A stretch of 64,000 bases of DNA from Corallochytrium limacisporum (taxonomy: Eukaryota; Opisthokonta): positions 266,985 to 330,984 of the forward strand of contig PDIP01000036.1 in assembly GCA_002811645.1 (NCBI GenBank), in the 5' to 3' direction. Below the pieces are notes generated by a model, which was not told the DNA's origin, did not search any database, and saw only the letters and a program-made list of their open reading frames with translations. Below, piece by piece: positions 53,366 to 63,977 of the stretch; position 1 is the first letter of the stretch, and each line of letters begins with the position of its first letter. The position numbers and the translations under genes were made by a program.

Positions 53366-53543
53366 NNNNNNNNNNNNNNNNNNNNNNNNNNNNNNNNNNN
53401 NNNNNNNNNNNNNNNNNNNNNNNNNNNNNNNNNNNNNNNNNNNNNNNNNNNNNNNNNNNNNNNNNNNNNNNNNNNNNNNNNNNNNNNNNNNNNNNNNNNN
53501 NNNNNNNNNNNNNNNNNNNNNNNNNNNNNNNNNNNNNNNNNNN
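53366..53543. other. Assembly gap (178 N)
   Basis: Unsequenced. The left edge ends in a CCCCCCGCCGGGGG palindrome and the right edge begins C7G16. Confidence 0.98.
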
Positions 53544-53566
53544 CCCCCCCGGGGGGGGGGGGGGGG
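53544..53566. repeat. C7G16 tract at gap edge
   Basis: Seven C (possibly more inside the gap) followed by sixteen G. It lies about 710 bp upstream of the M16 protease ATG. Confidence 0.85.
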
Positions 53567-55007
53567 AGCCTTCTTCGCTCCCACCAGAACAACAACAGAC
53601 TCCGCGACCAATCTATACCCCTCGTAAGTCTTCCCAATTGGTATGTTTGTTTTAGCTTTTTCATCTAATTTGCATTCTTTAACGTAATCCCCCTGTTTCA
53701 ACCACATACCACTTGTTCCGCTCCTTGTTCATTGGTGGTACGCGCCTCCTTTCCGCATTTTTCCCTGTTCGTTTTCCTCACCGTCTCTCTGATCCCGCGG
53801 CGTACTTTCCGTTCAGAACCTCGCAGCTGGCTTCACTTCTGCTCGACGGTATTTTGCCCTGGGGCCCCCGCAGAGAAGATAAGCGTGGAAACCTGACACT
53901 TTTTGATCGCTGCTTACATTCTTGTGGCTGGTGGACTCTGGGAAGCCCAGGTGGTTTTGAGGGGAACTTGTGGTTGGTGATGTGAATGTGCGTGTGGGTG
54001 CGAGAGTAGTGGTCAACTCGGGAGGACACACACACGGCACGGCTCATCCGCAAGGGTTCTCAATGATGGGGCGATGAAAGGGTGATGGCCGTCCCAAGGG
54101 GCCCCCGGGAGGAAAAGCGAAAAGGAGGGCAGCGGGGTTTGTTGTTGAGCGTGCCGGAAGAGAGGAAAAGAGGAGATCCCAAGCGGGGGTTGCCTACTGT
54201 TGCTGCTATTGCTGCCGGTCCTCTCAATTTTTATTCATTTCCGGGAGTCAGACATGGCAGCTGCGGGGAGCCGGTTGCTCTAACAGCTCTAGCATACTGC
54301 GCGGCACCAACCGCATGCCATCTCCGAACAGCCGCAACACCAGCATCAGGGTTGGGACGTCGGGTGGGTCTGGGCTTTACAGCCAGCGGGGCTTTACTGG
54401 GTATCAGCACTGCTGTGCATCGTTTTGCGTGCATGCTAGAGGCCGCGATGGTCCCTCTCAGTGGAATTTGGGCCACTTATGGGGATCAACCACCGACTGT
54501 TTGGTGTAAATAGTTCCGCCGACAACCTAAACTTGCAGGCGACGATGCCAATCACCGACAAAAAGGGAAATGGCCCCGTTTCTGCTGGTCTCACCGTGCC
54601 CTGTGAAGATCTCCCCATACAATAACTACCGCCACAACAGCAAAGTGGTGATCTCGAGAGGGAATGGGAAGAGATGGGGACGAACACTGTGATTCGCAAG
54701 AGTGCGTAGGAATGAGCAGGACTCATTCGACAGTGTTCGGTTTGCGAAAAGTTGCGATGACATACAATGCGGGAAGGCGTGTGGTGGTGTGGTATCATGT
54801 CCTTGCATGGAAGACCAAAGGGTAGCATGACACTGAAGGTAGAAGTTAATGCCAGGTTTCGTGTGGAAGCGTAGAGGCCAGTGCGTCCTCCATAGCAATC
54901 GTTCAAGTTTCAAGTTTAACTTCGCCGGAGCACAACAGGATGAAGTTGAGGCTTAGCAGGGGAGGTGCATAGCTGAAACAACATCAAGACACGACTCAAC
55001 ATACACA

Positions 55008-56621
55008 ATGAGTGAAGGAGGCAAAGAAAACGGTTCTGCCACTGACCTTAACCGGGCGGGGAATCAGCATGATGACAAAGAACATAAGCAAGCAGAGCTC
55101 ATGGCCCAGCGCATTGATTCGATCACTGGGCGTCGGGTTAACAGCATGGAGAAAATGATCGAAAAATTGAGGCATACTAGTGGTAAGCACAACAATTTTG
55201 ATCACAGTGGGAGTACGTCGAAGCACGGTGATGCTTTCTTGCCAGCTGCACGTCGCAGGGACTCCACCATAGCTACTCTCAATCGATGCAGCAGTTCGAG
55301 TGTCTTCAGACTTTCCACAAAGTCTGATCTGTATACCGAGAAAGCGCTCATTCTGGTCATGGTTGGACTTCCAGCACGGGGTAAGAGTTTCCTGTCACAG
55401 CGGATTGTACAGTATTTCAGGTGGAAAGGAATTAGCGCTAGATTATTCAATGTGGGAAACAAACGTCGCGTAGCAGCTACTGGTGAGCAAGATGCCAAAT
55501 TCTTCAGTGCAGAAAATAAGAATGCAGCGAAGCAAAGGGATGAGCTCGCTATGGAAGTGTTGGACGAGCTTCTTGATTGGATCGGGGACGGTGGACAGGT
55601 TGCAATCTTTGATGCTACGAACACAACCAAAGCTCGGCGCAACATGGTCCGCGATCGGACGTGTAACCATTCTACCGATCCACAAGTTGTATTTTTGGAA
55701 TCGATCTGCGATAATGATGATGTCATCCAACGCAACCTGCGGCAGAAGATTCGAAACTCGCCCGACTATAGAGATAAAGATGAGGAGGCTGCGTTGCGGG
55801 ACCTGAACCAACGCATTGCCAACTATAAGAAGGTCTACGAACCGGTCGACGATGCTGAAGAGGCCAGCTATCTAAAACTCATCAACATGCAATCCAAGGT
55901 AATCATCAACAAGTGCTATGGAACAAAAATTCAGCAGCTAGTCGCACTCATGATGGCCACTTGGGTTGGAGACCGAAGCATCTATCTTTCCCGCGCAGGC
56001 GCCACAGAGAAGATCAGCCAAGAAGAACTGGACGAACTGGAAGACAATGGCTCCATCAGCAGCTTCAAATCTCGTGCAGCATTTACGGACAGTCTTCCGT
56101 TGTCACAAACTGGCCGGGAATATGCAGAGGACCTTGCGGAATTTATGCACCGGGAACTCCGCGACGAAGTAGATGATTTGAAGATCTACACTTCCACCTT
56201 ACCGCGTGCTATACAAACAGCACAACCGCTCCAGAAAGATATCAAGACCATGTCTTCGTTGAATCCACTTGATACAGGAATTTGTCATGGTATGACAGTC
56301 GAAGAGATTAGAAAGGAGATGCCTGAGGAGTACGCCAAGTTCATTGCCGATCCTTTTAACTACACGATTCCCGGCGGAGAGAGCTTTAAAGATCTGATTC
56401 ACGCTGCGGAAAATCTCATCATCGACATCGAGCGCCAGCGGGCCCCTGTTTTGATCGTCTCTCATTTGAGTACCCTGCAGATTATTCTTGGTTATTTCGG
56501 TGGGTTAGACTTTACGGACTCCTTGAGAACTCCCATTCCGGCTCATTCGGTGGTCAAAATTACCCGGACAGTTGAAAAGATTGGTGTGCATGTGTCCTGG
56601 ATGGATATTCACGAGAGCTAA
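55008..56621 (+). CDS. PFKFB: 6-phosphofructo-2-kinase/fructose-2,6-bisphosphatase with a degraded phosphatase site
   Basis: 537 residues, no intron. The kinase half makes fructose 2,6-bisphosphate, the main activator of glycolytic phosphofructokinase. It has Walker A GLPARGKS (120-127), the fold residues KRRVAATG and FDATNTTKARR, and the IYLSR end of the kinase. The bisphosphatase half follows, but its phosphoacceptor motif RHGE is RAGA (R329-A330-G331), so the catalytic His is Ala. The nearby acidic residue of the CEE motif is also changed (ICHGMT, H427). The second His survives (IVSHLST, H486). Yeast PFK26, which carries Ser at the same His position, is a kinase without phosphatase activity. 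I infer kinase-only function here. The N-terminal 105 residues are polar, with a basophilic kinase site (ARRRDST). It converges on CDK5RAP1 with 71 bp between stops. Confidence 0.93.
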   Translation: MSEGGKENGSATDLNRAGNQHDDKEHKQAELMAQRIDSITGRRVNSMEKMIEKLRHTSGKHNNFDHSGSTSKHGDAFLPAARRRDSTIATLNRCSSSSVFRLSTKSDLYTEKALILVMVGLPARGKSFLSQRIVQYFRWKGISARLFNVGNKRRVAATGEQDAKFFSAENKNAAKQRDELAMEVLDELLDWIGDGGQVAIFDATNTTKARRNMVRDRTCNHSTDPQVVFLESICDNDDVIQRNLRQKIRNSPDYRDKDEEAALRDLNQRIANYKKVYEPVDDAEEASYLKLINMQSKVIINKCYGTKIQQLVALMMATWVGDRSIYLSRAGATEKISQEELDELEDNGSISSFKSRAAFTDSLPLSQTGREYAEDLAEFMHRELRDEVDDLKIYTSTLPRAIQTAQPLQKDIKTMSSLNPLDTGICHGMTVEEIRKEMPEEYAKFIADPFNYTIPGGESFKDLIHAAENLIIDIERQRAPVLIVSHLSTLQIILGYFGGLDFTDSLRTPIPAHSVVKITRTVEKIGVHVSWMDIHES

Positions 56622-56692
56622 GGTATAACACGTTCGTTTACTTCTATGCCTTCCATGTATTGTACAAGTTTAATCACATACACTCGTTTCCT

Positions 56693-58423
56693 TTACGCTA
56701 TTGCACCTGAGAGTTTTTGCTGCCATAGTCCGTGGTAACCGTCTTTGTGATATGCGACCAGGTCAGCCAGTGCCAGTGCCGTACCATTCAGAGATACTTT
56801 GCCACTGTCGACGCGGGCAATCAGGAAATCACCGGCAGCGGGCTGCCGCTTGCCGCCATTGACCAGGTCTGGCACTTCACGCACGTCCACAACCACCCGT
56901 CGGTTTCCATCGTCCCGGGTATAAATCTTACTCGGGTCTTTCTTGCCATACTTTTCCACCAAGACCATTTTGTGTGTGCCATGGAGGGGTTTGGTCTTAG
57001 CTTCCACGTCGGTATAAAACTGGTCGATCATCGCCTTCAATCTCTCTTGCTTCACCTCTGCTGGAACGTCATCTTCATAGTTTCTGGCAGCGTGGGTTTT
57101 ACCACGATCTGAATAGGCGAACATGAAGGCATAGTCGTATCCAACTTCCTTCATGAGCACCATACTCTGCAGATGGTCTTCTTCGCTTTCACCACAAAAT
57201 CCAACAATCATGTCTGTAGACAGGGCAATGTCAGGGATCTTGCTCCGGATGTCCATCACCAGTCGCTGATAGGCATCCCGAGTGTACCCACGTCGCATGC
57301 GCTGCAGCATGTAGTCCGATCCACTCTGTGCAGGGAGATGAATTTGCTTACACACATTGTGCTTTTCTGCAATTACATCTATCAGAGCCGGAGGAAAGTC
57401 CTTTGGATGAGGACTCGTGAAGCGGAATCTGACATCTGGGCAAGACTCGGCCACCTGGTAGAGCAGATCTGCAAATCGCGCACCTCCATCTTTCCGACGG
57501 TAAATTGTACGGAAATTCTCATTGGAAAGCAAGGCAGAGTCTTCTAGAACAGGACTAGCCCTCCGATCATTATATGAGTTGACATTCTGGCCAAGCAGTG
57601 TGATATCTTTGATGCCCGCATCCCGAAGATACCGCACTTCGTCTGCAATGGAGCCCACATCCCGACTGCGCTCGCGGCCACGTGTAAACGGCACAATGCA
57701 ATAAGAACACATGTTGTTACAGCCACGCATGATGGACAAGAACGCGGTAGGCTTGTCGGGATTGATACGCACAGGTCTAACATCGGCATAGGTCTCGTCA
57801 AGGGAGAGAGCGACATTGACTGCCTGATCACTGGAATTGTGAATCGCGCTCAGCATGACTGGGAGGTGTCGATAACTGTCAGGGCCAGCCACCAAATCGC
57901 AAAGACCATCCTGCTCTAACAGCTTTGTCTTCAATCTTTCTGCCATACATCCCAAAACGCCCACTGTGACTTCCTCTGCATCAGCTGCGAATCTTTGTTT
58001 ACGCTTCCAACCACGAAATTCTTTCAGTCTCCCCCAAATCTTGCTCTCTGCGTTTTCGCGGATGGAACATGTGACCAACAAGATCACTTCTGCTTCTTCT
58101 GGAACGTTTACCCGTTCATATCCAGTCTGTTTTAACATGGCCCATGCAACTTCTGCGTCACTGACGTTCATTTGACACCCATATGTTTCAATGTAGACCT
58201 TTCTTCCCAAGCCATGCACGTCTGCATGTTCCAAGTACGGCATGACTTCGGGATTTGTTGGCTTCCCAAAGTCAAGGATCTTATTGTCTCCCTTGCTACC
58301 CATGAAGTTCTTTAAGGTCAAACCATCGTCTTTGATGGACCGGGTGGTGTAAGGCCGCCAGGCAATCCTACCGGAAACCAATCTCAAGACCGGCCTCCAG
58401 TCCCGCCTCCGAAATGCCTGCAT
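56693..58423 (-). CDS. CDK5RAP1: CDK5RAP1/MiaB-type tRNA methylthiotransferase, mitochondrial
   Basis: 576 residues from the first ATG at 58423, no intron. This radical-SAM enzyme converts i6A to ms2i6A at position 37 of tRNAs, mainly mitochondrial. The N-terminal methylthiotransferase domain has the auxiliary cluster cysteines C83 (TYGCQMNVSDAE), C119 (VTCSIRENAE) and C159 (LGCMAERLK). The radical-SAM cluster is C235-X3-C239-X2-C242 in RGCNNMCSYCIVPFTRGRER. A TRAM domain closes the protein (about 500-565). The N-terminus MQAFRRRDWRPVLRLVSGRI is a strong mitochondrial presequence candidate. ETYGCQMNVSDAEV and the long insert before it separate the MiaB/CDK5RAP1 group from CDKAL1. Confidence 0.94.
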   Translation of the reverse strand: MQAFRRRDWRPVLRLVSGRIAWRPYTTRSIKDDGLTLKNFMGSKGDNKILDFGKPTNPEVMPYLEHADVHGLGRKVYIETYGCQMNVSDAEVAWAMLKQTGYERVNVPEEAEVILLVTCSIRENAESKIWGRLKEFRGWKRKQRFAADAEEVTVGVLGCMAERLKTKLLEQDGLCDLVAGPDSYRHLPVMLSAIHNSSDQAVNVALSLDETYADVRPVRINPDKPTAFLSIMRGCNNMCSYCIVPFTRGRERSRDVGSIADEVRYLRDAGIKDITLLGQNVNSYNDRRASPVLEDSALLSNENFRTIYRRKDGGARFADLLYQVAESCPDVRFRFTSPHPKDFPPALIDVIAEKHNVCKQIHLPAQSGSDYMLQRMRRGYTRDAYQRLVMDIRSKIPDIALSTDMIVGFCGESEEDHLQSMVLMKEVGYDYAFMFAYSDRGKTHAARNYEDDVPAEVKQERLKAMIDQFYTDVEAKTKPLHGTHKMVLVEKYGKKDPSKIYTRDDGNRRVVVDVREVPDLVNGGKRQPAAGDFLIARVDSGKVSLNGTALALADLVAYHKDGYHGLWQQKLSGAIA

Positions 58424-59265
58424 CGTTGAAATCTTGTTACCCGAATTCACATTCTGCAAGAAGTCGTCTACATATGAATTTCACTGACATGAGGAAGGAG
58501 CGCCATTGAGGCACGACGGCGGATGGTTTACCTTACATAGCCGGTTCTGTACTCGCTCTTCCAGACTACTATCCCATCACTTAGCAATGCACGGCCTGCC
58601 CAACCCGCACCTCTACGGCGAGCGATGACTGCGTGTGCGGCGCAGAAGTATAATAACTGAACACCTGAAAATATTCTTTAATATGAATTAAGCTCTTATC
58701 CGCAAAAATATTGATTATCGTGTCGACCGCCTCTTTCCTCTATCGCAGTAGTTCTCGAGTAGTGGATCGATCCTTGGGGCGCATCCACACTGTGTCACCC
58801 ACACTCACACAAACACAGTCAACCACAGAGCAGATTGGGGTACATAACAGACCCTGATGCCCGCGTACAGGTGCGCTCCTTGCACGCTCCTGAGTTCCGC
58901 GTGTGAGGCCGTGTTTGCCTCAGGGGTCTGCGGTGTTTTTTTCGCGTCCGTTGCGACGAAACTCACGACACGGTCAGAAGCGAACCGACACCTCAGCCAG
59001 TGAAGGCACACCTGGGCCTCATCATTTCTTCATGAACAATTCTCCTTTCTAACTTGGCTGCTGTGGGTAGTACAGCTTGAATCGCAGACGTTAGAAACTG
59101 AAGTAGAAAAGCAAGCAGAGTGGAATAAATAGTTCTAAGAACGAGGCACGAAGACAGGAAGTAAAGAAACCGAAACGTTTCTAACCACAGCGCCCTTGAT
59201 TTATATAGCAGAATCCTCAGTAATTCTTGGACGGCGCGGACTTCAAAAAATATGAATCTATTTGT

Positions 59266-59499
59266 ATGAAAGTGGGCGACCTGGCAAACATGGACGACAG
59301 TAAACGTAATAGACCGTGTTGTTCTTGTTTTTCAAAAGAGGAGCCTGCAAACAGCACACCTTCCTCTACTTTGCATCTTAGGAAACGCACCGAGCAACTT
59401 AACCGAGGAGGACACAGACGAAGTGCGAAACAGGGAGAGCAGATCTGCGTTGAAGACTTTGCAAGGTCCATCTATGTGCAAATTTATAACAGGCATTAA
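59266..59499 (+). CDS. Possible small Cys-rich protein, weak
   Basis: 77 codons from the ATG at 59266, or 69 from the ATG at 59290. The second start gives MDDSKRNRPCCSCFSKEEPA, with a CCSC cluster that could be palmitoylated. No homologue comes to mind and the opposite strand is open too, so this may be chance. Confidence 0.2.
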   Translation: MKVGDLANMDDSKRNRPCCSCFSKEEPANSTPSSTLHLRKRTEQLNRGGHRRSAKQGEQICVEDFARSIYVQIYNRH

Positions 59500-59610
59500 T
59501 TTAATCCAACATGGTGTTTCCTACTCTTTGATGATCTGTTGATGAACACACAACCACAAAAAGCGCAGTGGAACGAAAGATCGAGTCGAACCAAAGGCCT
59601 GTGAACATCG

Positions 59611-59615
59611 AGAGC

Positions 59616-59646
<31 letters not shown>

Positions 59647-59652
59647 AGAGAG

Positions 59653-59693
<41 letters not shown>
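59611..59693. repeat. Imperfect (AG)n microsatellite
   Basis: About 83 bases of AG dinucleotide with a few GC and AA interruptions, about 390 bp upstream of the NTase-nuclease ATG. Confidence 0.92.
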
Positions 59694-59694
<1 letters not shown>

Positions 59695-60085
59695 GGGGGG
59701 CCAGGCGGCGTGCGGTGTTGAGGGAAGCGAGGGGGAGGGGTGGCGGCAGGGAGTGTGTGTGTGTGGGGTGCGGTCATGGTTCAATGAAAAGTGTCGAGTG
59801 GCGAGTTTCCTTTGCAATTGCGGAAAGTGCGCGGTGGACAAATAGACTTTGGGACGGGGGCCCATATGCATAGGGAATCCCTGTTTGAGGAGTAGCTTTC
59901 AATTCTTATGGGAATGGGTAACAGTACAGGGTCCTGTTGTCCTGCGTTCCGATCTTGCACCTTATAGCATACTTAAGACACATGAGGGAATATATTTGCT
60001 ACAGTGCTTCAACGTAATTGTTGGATTTACATTGATCACTACGGTAGCCTGTTTTACACCCATACCCCTACATATAAACACAAAG

Positions 60086-61765
60086 ATGCCACACGTTTTG
60101 AGTTCACTGGCCGGTTTGGAGTCGGCTAGCGACATACCACCCCTGTCCAGTCCGGACCGGCGGCGACGCTCAGTTTTGTGCACGATCCCTACAACGGAAA
60201 ATCCCGTGGACATTGAAGCTACTCAACAGAATTTGGAGCATGATGTGCTCTTGACTCGCTTCCAGTCCTTGTTTGGATTCGATCCCCGGACGATCTTGAG
60301 TCCGCGCATGTGTATTGCAGGTGGTAGCCTGGTTCTCAGTGCTGTCCAGTCGCGTGGAGGATACTATGATGAAGCGGCGATTGCGAGCAAGGCGGCCAAG
60401 AGTGACATTGATATCTTTCTCTTTGCCGGTGGCGGTGAGGATGTGCGAGATGTGGTGCAAAGGCTTGCTGACCACTTTTGCATAACCACCTCCGAGATGA
60501 CTGTGGTACAGAGCCCGATGGCTTTCAACGTTATCATCCCCCACGGTCCTCTGATCCAGTTCATTACTGGTATACGCGAATCCACCCAGGATGTGATTGA
60601 TGGCTTCGACTTTGGAGGATGTGCCGTAGGTTTTGATACCGTTAACGGCATTGTTGTGAGTGACAGGTTCACTCAAGCTTTGTCAACTGGTTTGAATGTT
60701 GTAAACCCTGAGCATTGCGGTTTCCGAACCTGGAGTCGGGTTCTCAAGTACATGAGCCGTGGATTTGGGGTGCAAACCCCTGCATCAACATTCGATCAGC
60801 TCCTGGACGTTGCGGCACGACCCAAGACACCGGAGGCGGAGAAGCTCGGCGATACCGACTCTGAGGAATCCGGTGAAGCCGAACAAGAGGATGATGCTAC
60901 TAGTGGTGGAAGCGTCCGGCTTTCTACTCTCATTGATGACTGTCGCGGAGTTGCACCTGACCAGGCTCGTGCGATGCTGACTGAGAACATGGCAGGATGG
61001 GTCACAGGAGACATGTTGGTGGCCATGGACAACCTGTCTAAAACCATGAGCGTTCTGCAAATTCCACGAGTTAGTGGTTTGCCGATGGGCTGGTACACTG
61101 ACAGCAAAGAATTACCGAAATCGTATGGAGTGACCTATGATGGCCCGATTGTAGCCCGCGGCGCCGCCATCGGAGACACGGTCAGTCGTTGTTCAGACGT
61201 GTGGACAGATCTACTGACTGGCCATGGATCCCGCATGGCCACGCTAGCGGCGCAGGCCACGACCTTCCTGGACGAGGAATCTTACGTTAATAAGGAAAAT
61301 TACCGTTACGTCAATGAAGGTGCGGTGTCGGCCGTCTTTCAATTGCTGCTTGGCCAGTACGTGAAGGGTGAGCACTGTCTCTCTCGCCTGATCGACGTAG
61401 GAGCCATCCGTGCAGACTATTTTGGCATCGACCCTGAGTCCCAGACCGCCGTCATCATTGAGCTGAAGTATGTTCCGCACCGGATACTTCGTCACGCCGA
61501 CATGCCAAATTCCGCTATTACCGCACCCTTCCTCCGCAGCATGTCCGACGATGATCTTCTCAACCTACGGCGACTTGACAAATTTTGTCGGCCGCCCACA
61601 ATGCGAGAGTTTGCCGAGTACGTGCACTTCAATCAGACTAAGCGGTACGAACGCGAGCTCATGTTGAGTGGTCTGGTCCCCAAGAATGTGACAAAGTGCC
61701 ATTCATACTCGTTTGTGGTCGTTGCGGGCATAACCGTACTGGTCCATTCCAGCGTTACAGTTTAG
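60086..61765 (+). CDS. Nucleotidyltransferase-like domain fused to a PD-(D/E)XK nuclease-like domain
   Basis: 559 residues from the first ATG. The N-terminal half resembles the pol-beta-type nucleotidyltransferase fold: CIAGGSLVLSAV (G79-G80-S81), then SDIDIFLF with the paired acids D107 and D109, then IQFITGIRESTQDVIDGFD with candidate third acid D172 or D175. RFTQALSTGLNVVNPEH and SRVLKYMSRGFGV follow. I associate this pattern with uncharacterised proteins of protists and large DNA viruses of protists. An acidic linker (about 247-275) leads to a C-terminal half with a PD-(D/E)XK nuclease pattern: E411 (NEGAV), D444 (RADYFGID), E459 and K461 (IIELKY). Both proposed active sites look intact. 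The fusion suggests nucleic-acid modification plus cleavage, perhaps defence or a mobile-element or virus-derived gene, but no function is established. No intron; poly(A) signal downstream. Confidence 0.7.
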   Translation: MPHVLSSLAGLESASDIPPLSSPDRRRRSVLCTIPTTENPVDIEATQQNLEHDVLLTRFQSLFGFDPRTILSPRMCIAGGSLVLSAVQSRGGYYDEAAIASKAAKSDIDIFLFAGGGEDVRDVVQRLADHFCITTSEMTVVQSPMAFNVIIPHGPLIQFITGIRESTQDVIDGFDFGGCAVGFDTVNGIVVSDRFTQALSTGLNVVNPEHCGFRTWSRVLKYMSRGFGVQTPASTFDQLLDVAARPKTPEAEKLGDTDSEESGEAEQEDDATSGGSVRLSTLIDDCRGVAPDQARAMLTENMAGWVTGDMLVAMDNLSKTMSVLQIPRVSGLPMGWYTDSKELPKSYGVTYDGPIVARGAAIGDTVSRCSDVWTDLLTGHGSRMATLAAQATTFLDEESYVNKENYRYVNEGAVSAVFQLLLGQYVKGEHCLSRLIDVGAIRADYFGIDPESQTAVIIELKYVPHRILRHADMPNSAITAPFLRSMSDDDLLNLRRLDKFCRPPTMREFAEYVHFNQTKRYERELMLSGLVPKNVTKCHSYSFVVVAGITVLVHSSVTV

Positions 61766-61941
61766 TTTCGGGCTGCGGACTCCCGCCCGATCTTCTTGTC
61801 CCAACTAGAATACGTAGCATCTATAAAAAGTTAAGTCCAAACACAACTCTATACGCGCACATTTCAAGTCATCGATGGCTACATTGTCTTGGTGTGCATG
61901 CAATTATATAAAGTCACATCCTCGCACAGTATCCGAGCGTC

Positions 61942-61947
61942 AATAAA
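61942..61947 (+). promoter_or_regulatory. Poly(A) signal for the NTase-nuclease gene
   Basis: AATAAA, 176 bp past the TAG stop. Confidence 0.45.
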
Positions 61948-62780
61948 ATGGAAGTCTCGATGCCAAATTGTGATCGTCCTCGCACCCAAATCCACAATAC
62001 TCTCTCCCCCAACGGGGGGGTTGGCCCCACACAAAACAAAGGGGGGGGGCTCGCCCCTTTGAGAGACGTTGCGGTGACAGGAAAGGGCTTTTGCGAGGCA
62101 GAGGCCCCCCGCTCCCCCCCCCTCTCTCTCTCGGACGAGGGAGGGGGAGAGATTACCCCGGGGGGGGGGAGGGGAGGGGGTTTACCGGTGGAGAAATCGA
62201 GCGAGTTCTGTTTTCACCCCGTCATCAATTTAATCCATCACGGAGAAACGATGGGCTTCGTCGCCTGTTCAGAGATGTTAACTTTCGATAGCGCTCTATC
62301 ACTTGGATGCCAATGACCATTCCAGACGTTCCATCTGCTTTTTTTGTTGTGTGCTCCAAGACGATCCGCACGGGAAAGGCAAAAAGGCGGGCGGGTTGAG
62401 TGGTGGTTGGTGGTGGTGGTGGTACCGGCGATTAATGCAGCGGTCACCTAACCCACCCACCGCCCCCCCCCCCCAAAGCAGGGCCACAGCCCCGGGTGAC
62501 CCGTCAGTGGGCCCATGTTTTACTTTTTAGCCTTTTTTTTTGGGTTGTGAACCCCTCCCTTTTTTTTCTCTGCCACAAATCGCTCGCTCGGGTGTGTTTT
62601 TGAACTTTTTTTATTTCCTTTTTTTTTTCTTTTTAAGATCAGTTGGTATTTGTTTTTTTATTGGGCCCTGTTCGATCTCAATCTGGCCTGTTCGGGTAGT
62701 AAGAGAAGAAAGTTTAGAAAAAATAAACCAAACCACTCTTGCTACTGTCCCAAGTAGCGAACGCCTTGTGGGGAGGAAGA

Positions 62781-62830
62781 GAGAGACACAGACACAGAGA
62801 CACAGAGAGAGAGAGAGAGAGAAGAGAGGA
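62781..62830. repeat. (AG)n/(ACAG)n microsatellite
   Basis: AG repeats mixed with ACAG units over about 50 bases in non-coding sequence. Confidence 0.85.
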
Positions 62831-63339
62831 AGATAAGGAGAAAGTGGAGAAAGAAGGGAAATTGACAGTGGGGCCGGAGGGGGGAGAAGGCTTAGAGTAC
62901 GCAGCCGCCCCCCGGAGAGGTAGGAGACTTGGGCTGTCAATTTTTGCGACGCGATGGACAGCGAAACTTTTAAGGGAAAATTTTATTTAAATTTGGGACA
63001 AATTTAAAAAGAGAGAGAGACACAGAGACACGCAGCGAGAGAGAGTGGTGAAAAGTGACAAAACACTCCCAGCCGGGAAAAATTCACCGTCGGACTTTCA
63101 ATTTTTCAATTTTTTTTTTGGGTGCTGTCGGAGAGGCACGGAAGGGAGTGGCGCTCGGAAGGGGAATGAAACTTTTTCAATTTTCATTGTGGGTGGTGGG
63201 GGACCCACTCCCTTTTTTCTTTCTTTGATTTCGGTGCTTGGCCCTTTGTTTCCTTTGCTGCGCTCTCCGGGCTCAGTTTTCCAATAAAAAGAAAAAGAGG
63301 AGAGAAAAGAGAGAATAAAAATAAGGGGGGCAAAAACTT

Positions 63340-63362
63340 TCTCTCTATCTCTCTCTCTCTCT
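63340..63362. repeat. (CT)n microsatellite
   Basis: CT dinucleotide run with one TAT interruption, in a pyrimidine-rich stretch extending to about 63445. Confidence 0.85.
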
Positions 63363-63977
63363 GTTTTCTTTTTTCTTTTTCTTTTCGTTCTTCCTTTGCT
63401 CTCTCGCTCTCTTGTGCCTTCCCCCCCCCCTTCCCTCCCTCCCTCCGGTCTGTGGCCAAGGGGCCGCTCACCGTAGAGTAAGGATTCGTTAGTGCCCCCG
63501 GGCTGCGCGCCCCACCGTAGCCACACATGCGCCGCAGTTTTTGGCTGTGTGTTCTTGGAAACTCGACCCGGGGGATAATTCATACCGAACACACTGCTAC
63601 TAAGCACACGCGAGCACTGAACTACGGAGAAGAACGCACTCTCTGGCTTGCCACGGTTTCAGATTGGATCGATGGCTTTGTTTCATAGCCTTCGTTTCGT
63701 GTCAGCATGCACACGATACTAAGCGTTGTTGCTCCACCGTGCTGCTCTCTTTGCAGATGGCTTCGTGCAGGCTGTCGAGCTGCCCAGCTGTACCATCTGC
63801 AGCATGCCAAGAGGAAAGCTCCTTGAAAATTTGGTTCGAAGGCCCTTTTTTACTTGTTCTTCACTTTGCCAAATGATCCCGTACAGTATCTATAGCAAGG
63901 CAATGCCCACTCGGATCTCCCGACCGGAGAAAAGCAAGTAAAAAAGGCGGGACGGTAAAGGTGGGGTGGACGGCGGA

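Larger units (their letters stand above)
52834..55007. other. Spacer with an assembly gap between M16 protease and PFK-2
   Basis: 2.2 kb divergent spacer with no supported gene. C/G-rich around the gap, then T- and C-rich to about 53.9 kb. The promoters of both neighbours must lie at its ends. Confidence 0.5.
58424..60085. other. Divergent spacer between CDK5RAP1 and the NTase-nuclease gene
   Basis: No firmly supported gene; one weak small ORF is listed separately. An imperfect (AG) repeat occupies about 59611-59693, followed by G-rich sequence. The 79 codons open in frame upstream of the NTase gene ATG lack an ATG and look non-coding. Confidence 0.5.

Noticed and set aside
54082-54513. 143-codon plus-strand frame
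   Set aside because: No domain, overlapped by antisense frames of similar size, in a C/G-biased spacer.
59849-60085. Hydrophobic N-terminal extension of the NTase-nuclease protein
   Set aside because: It lacks an ATG; the first ATG in frame is at 60086.
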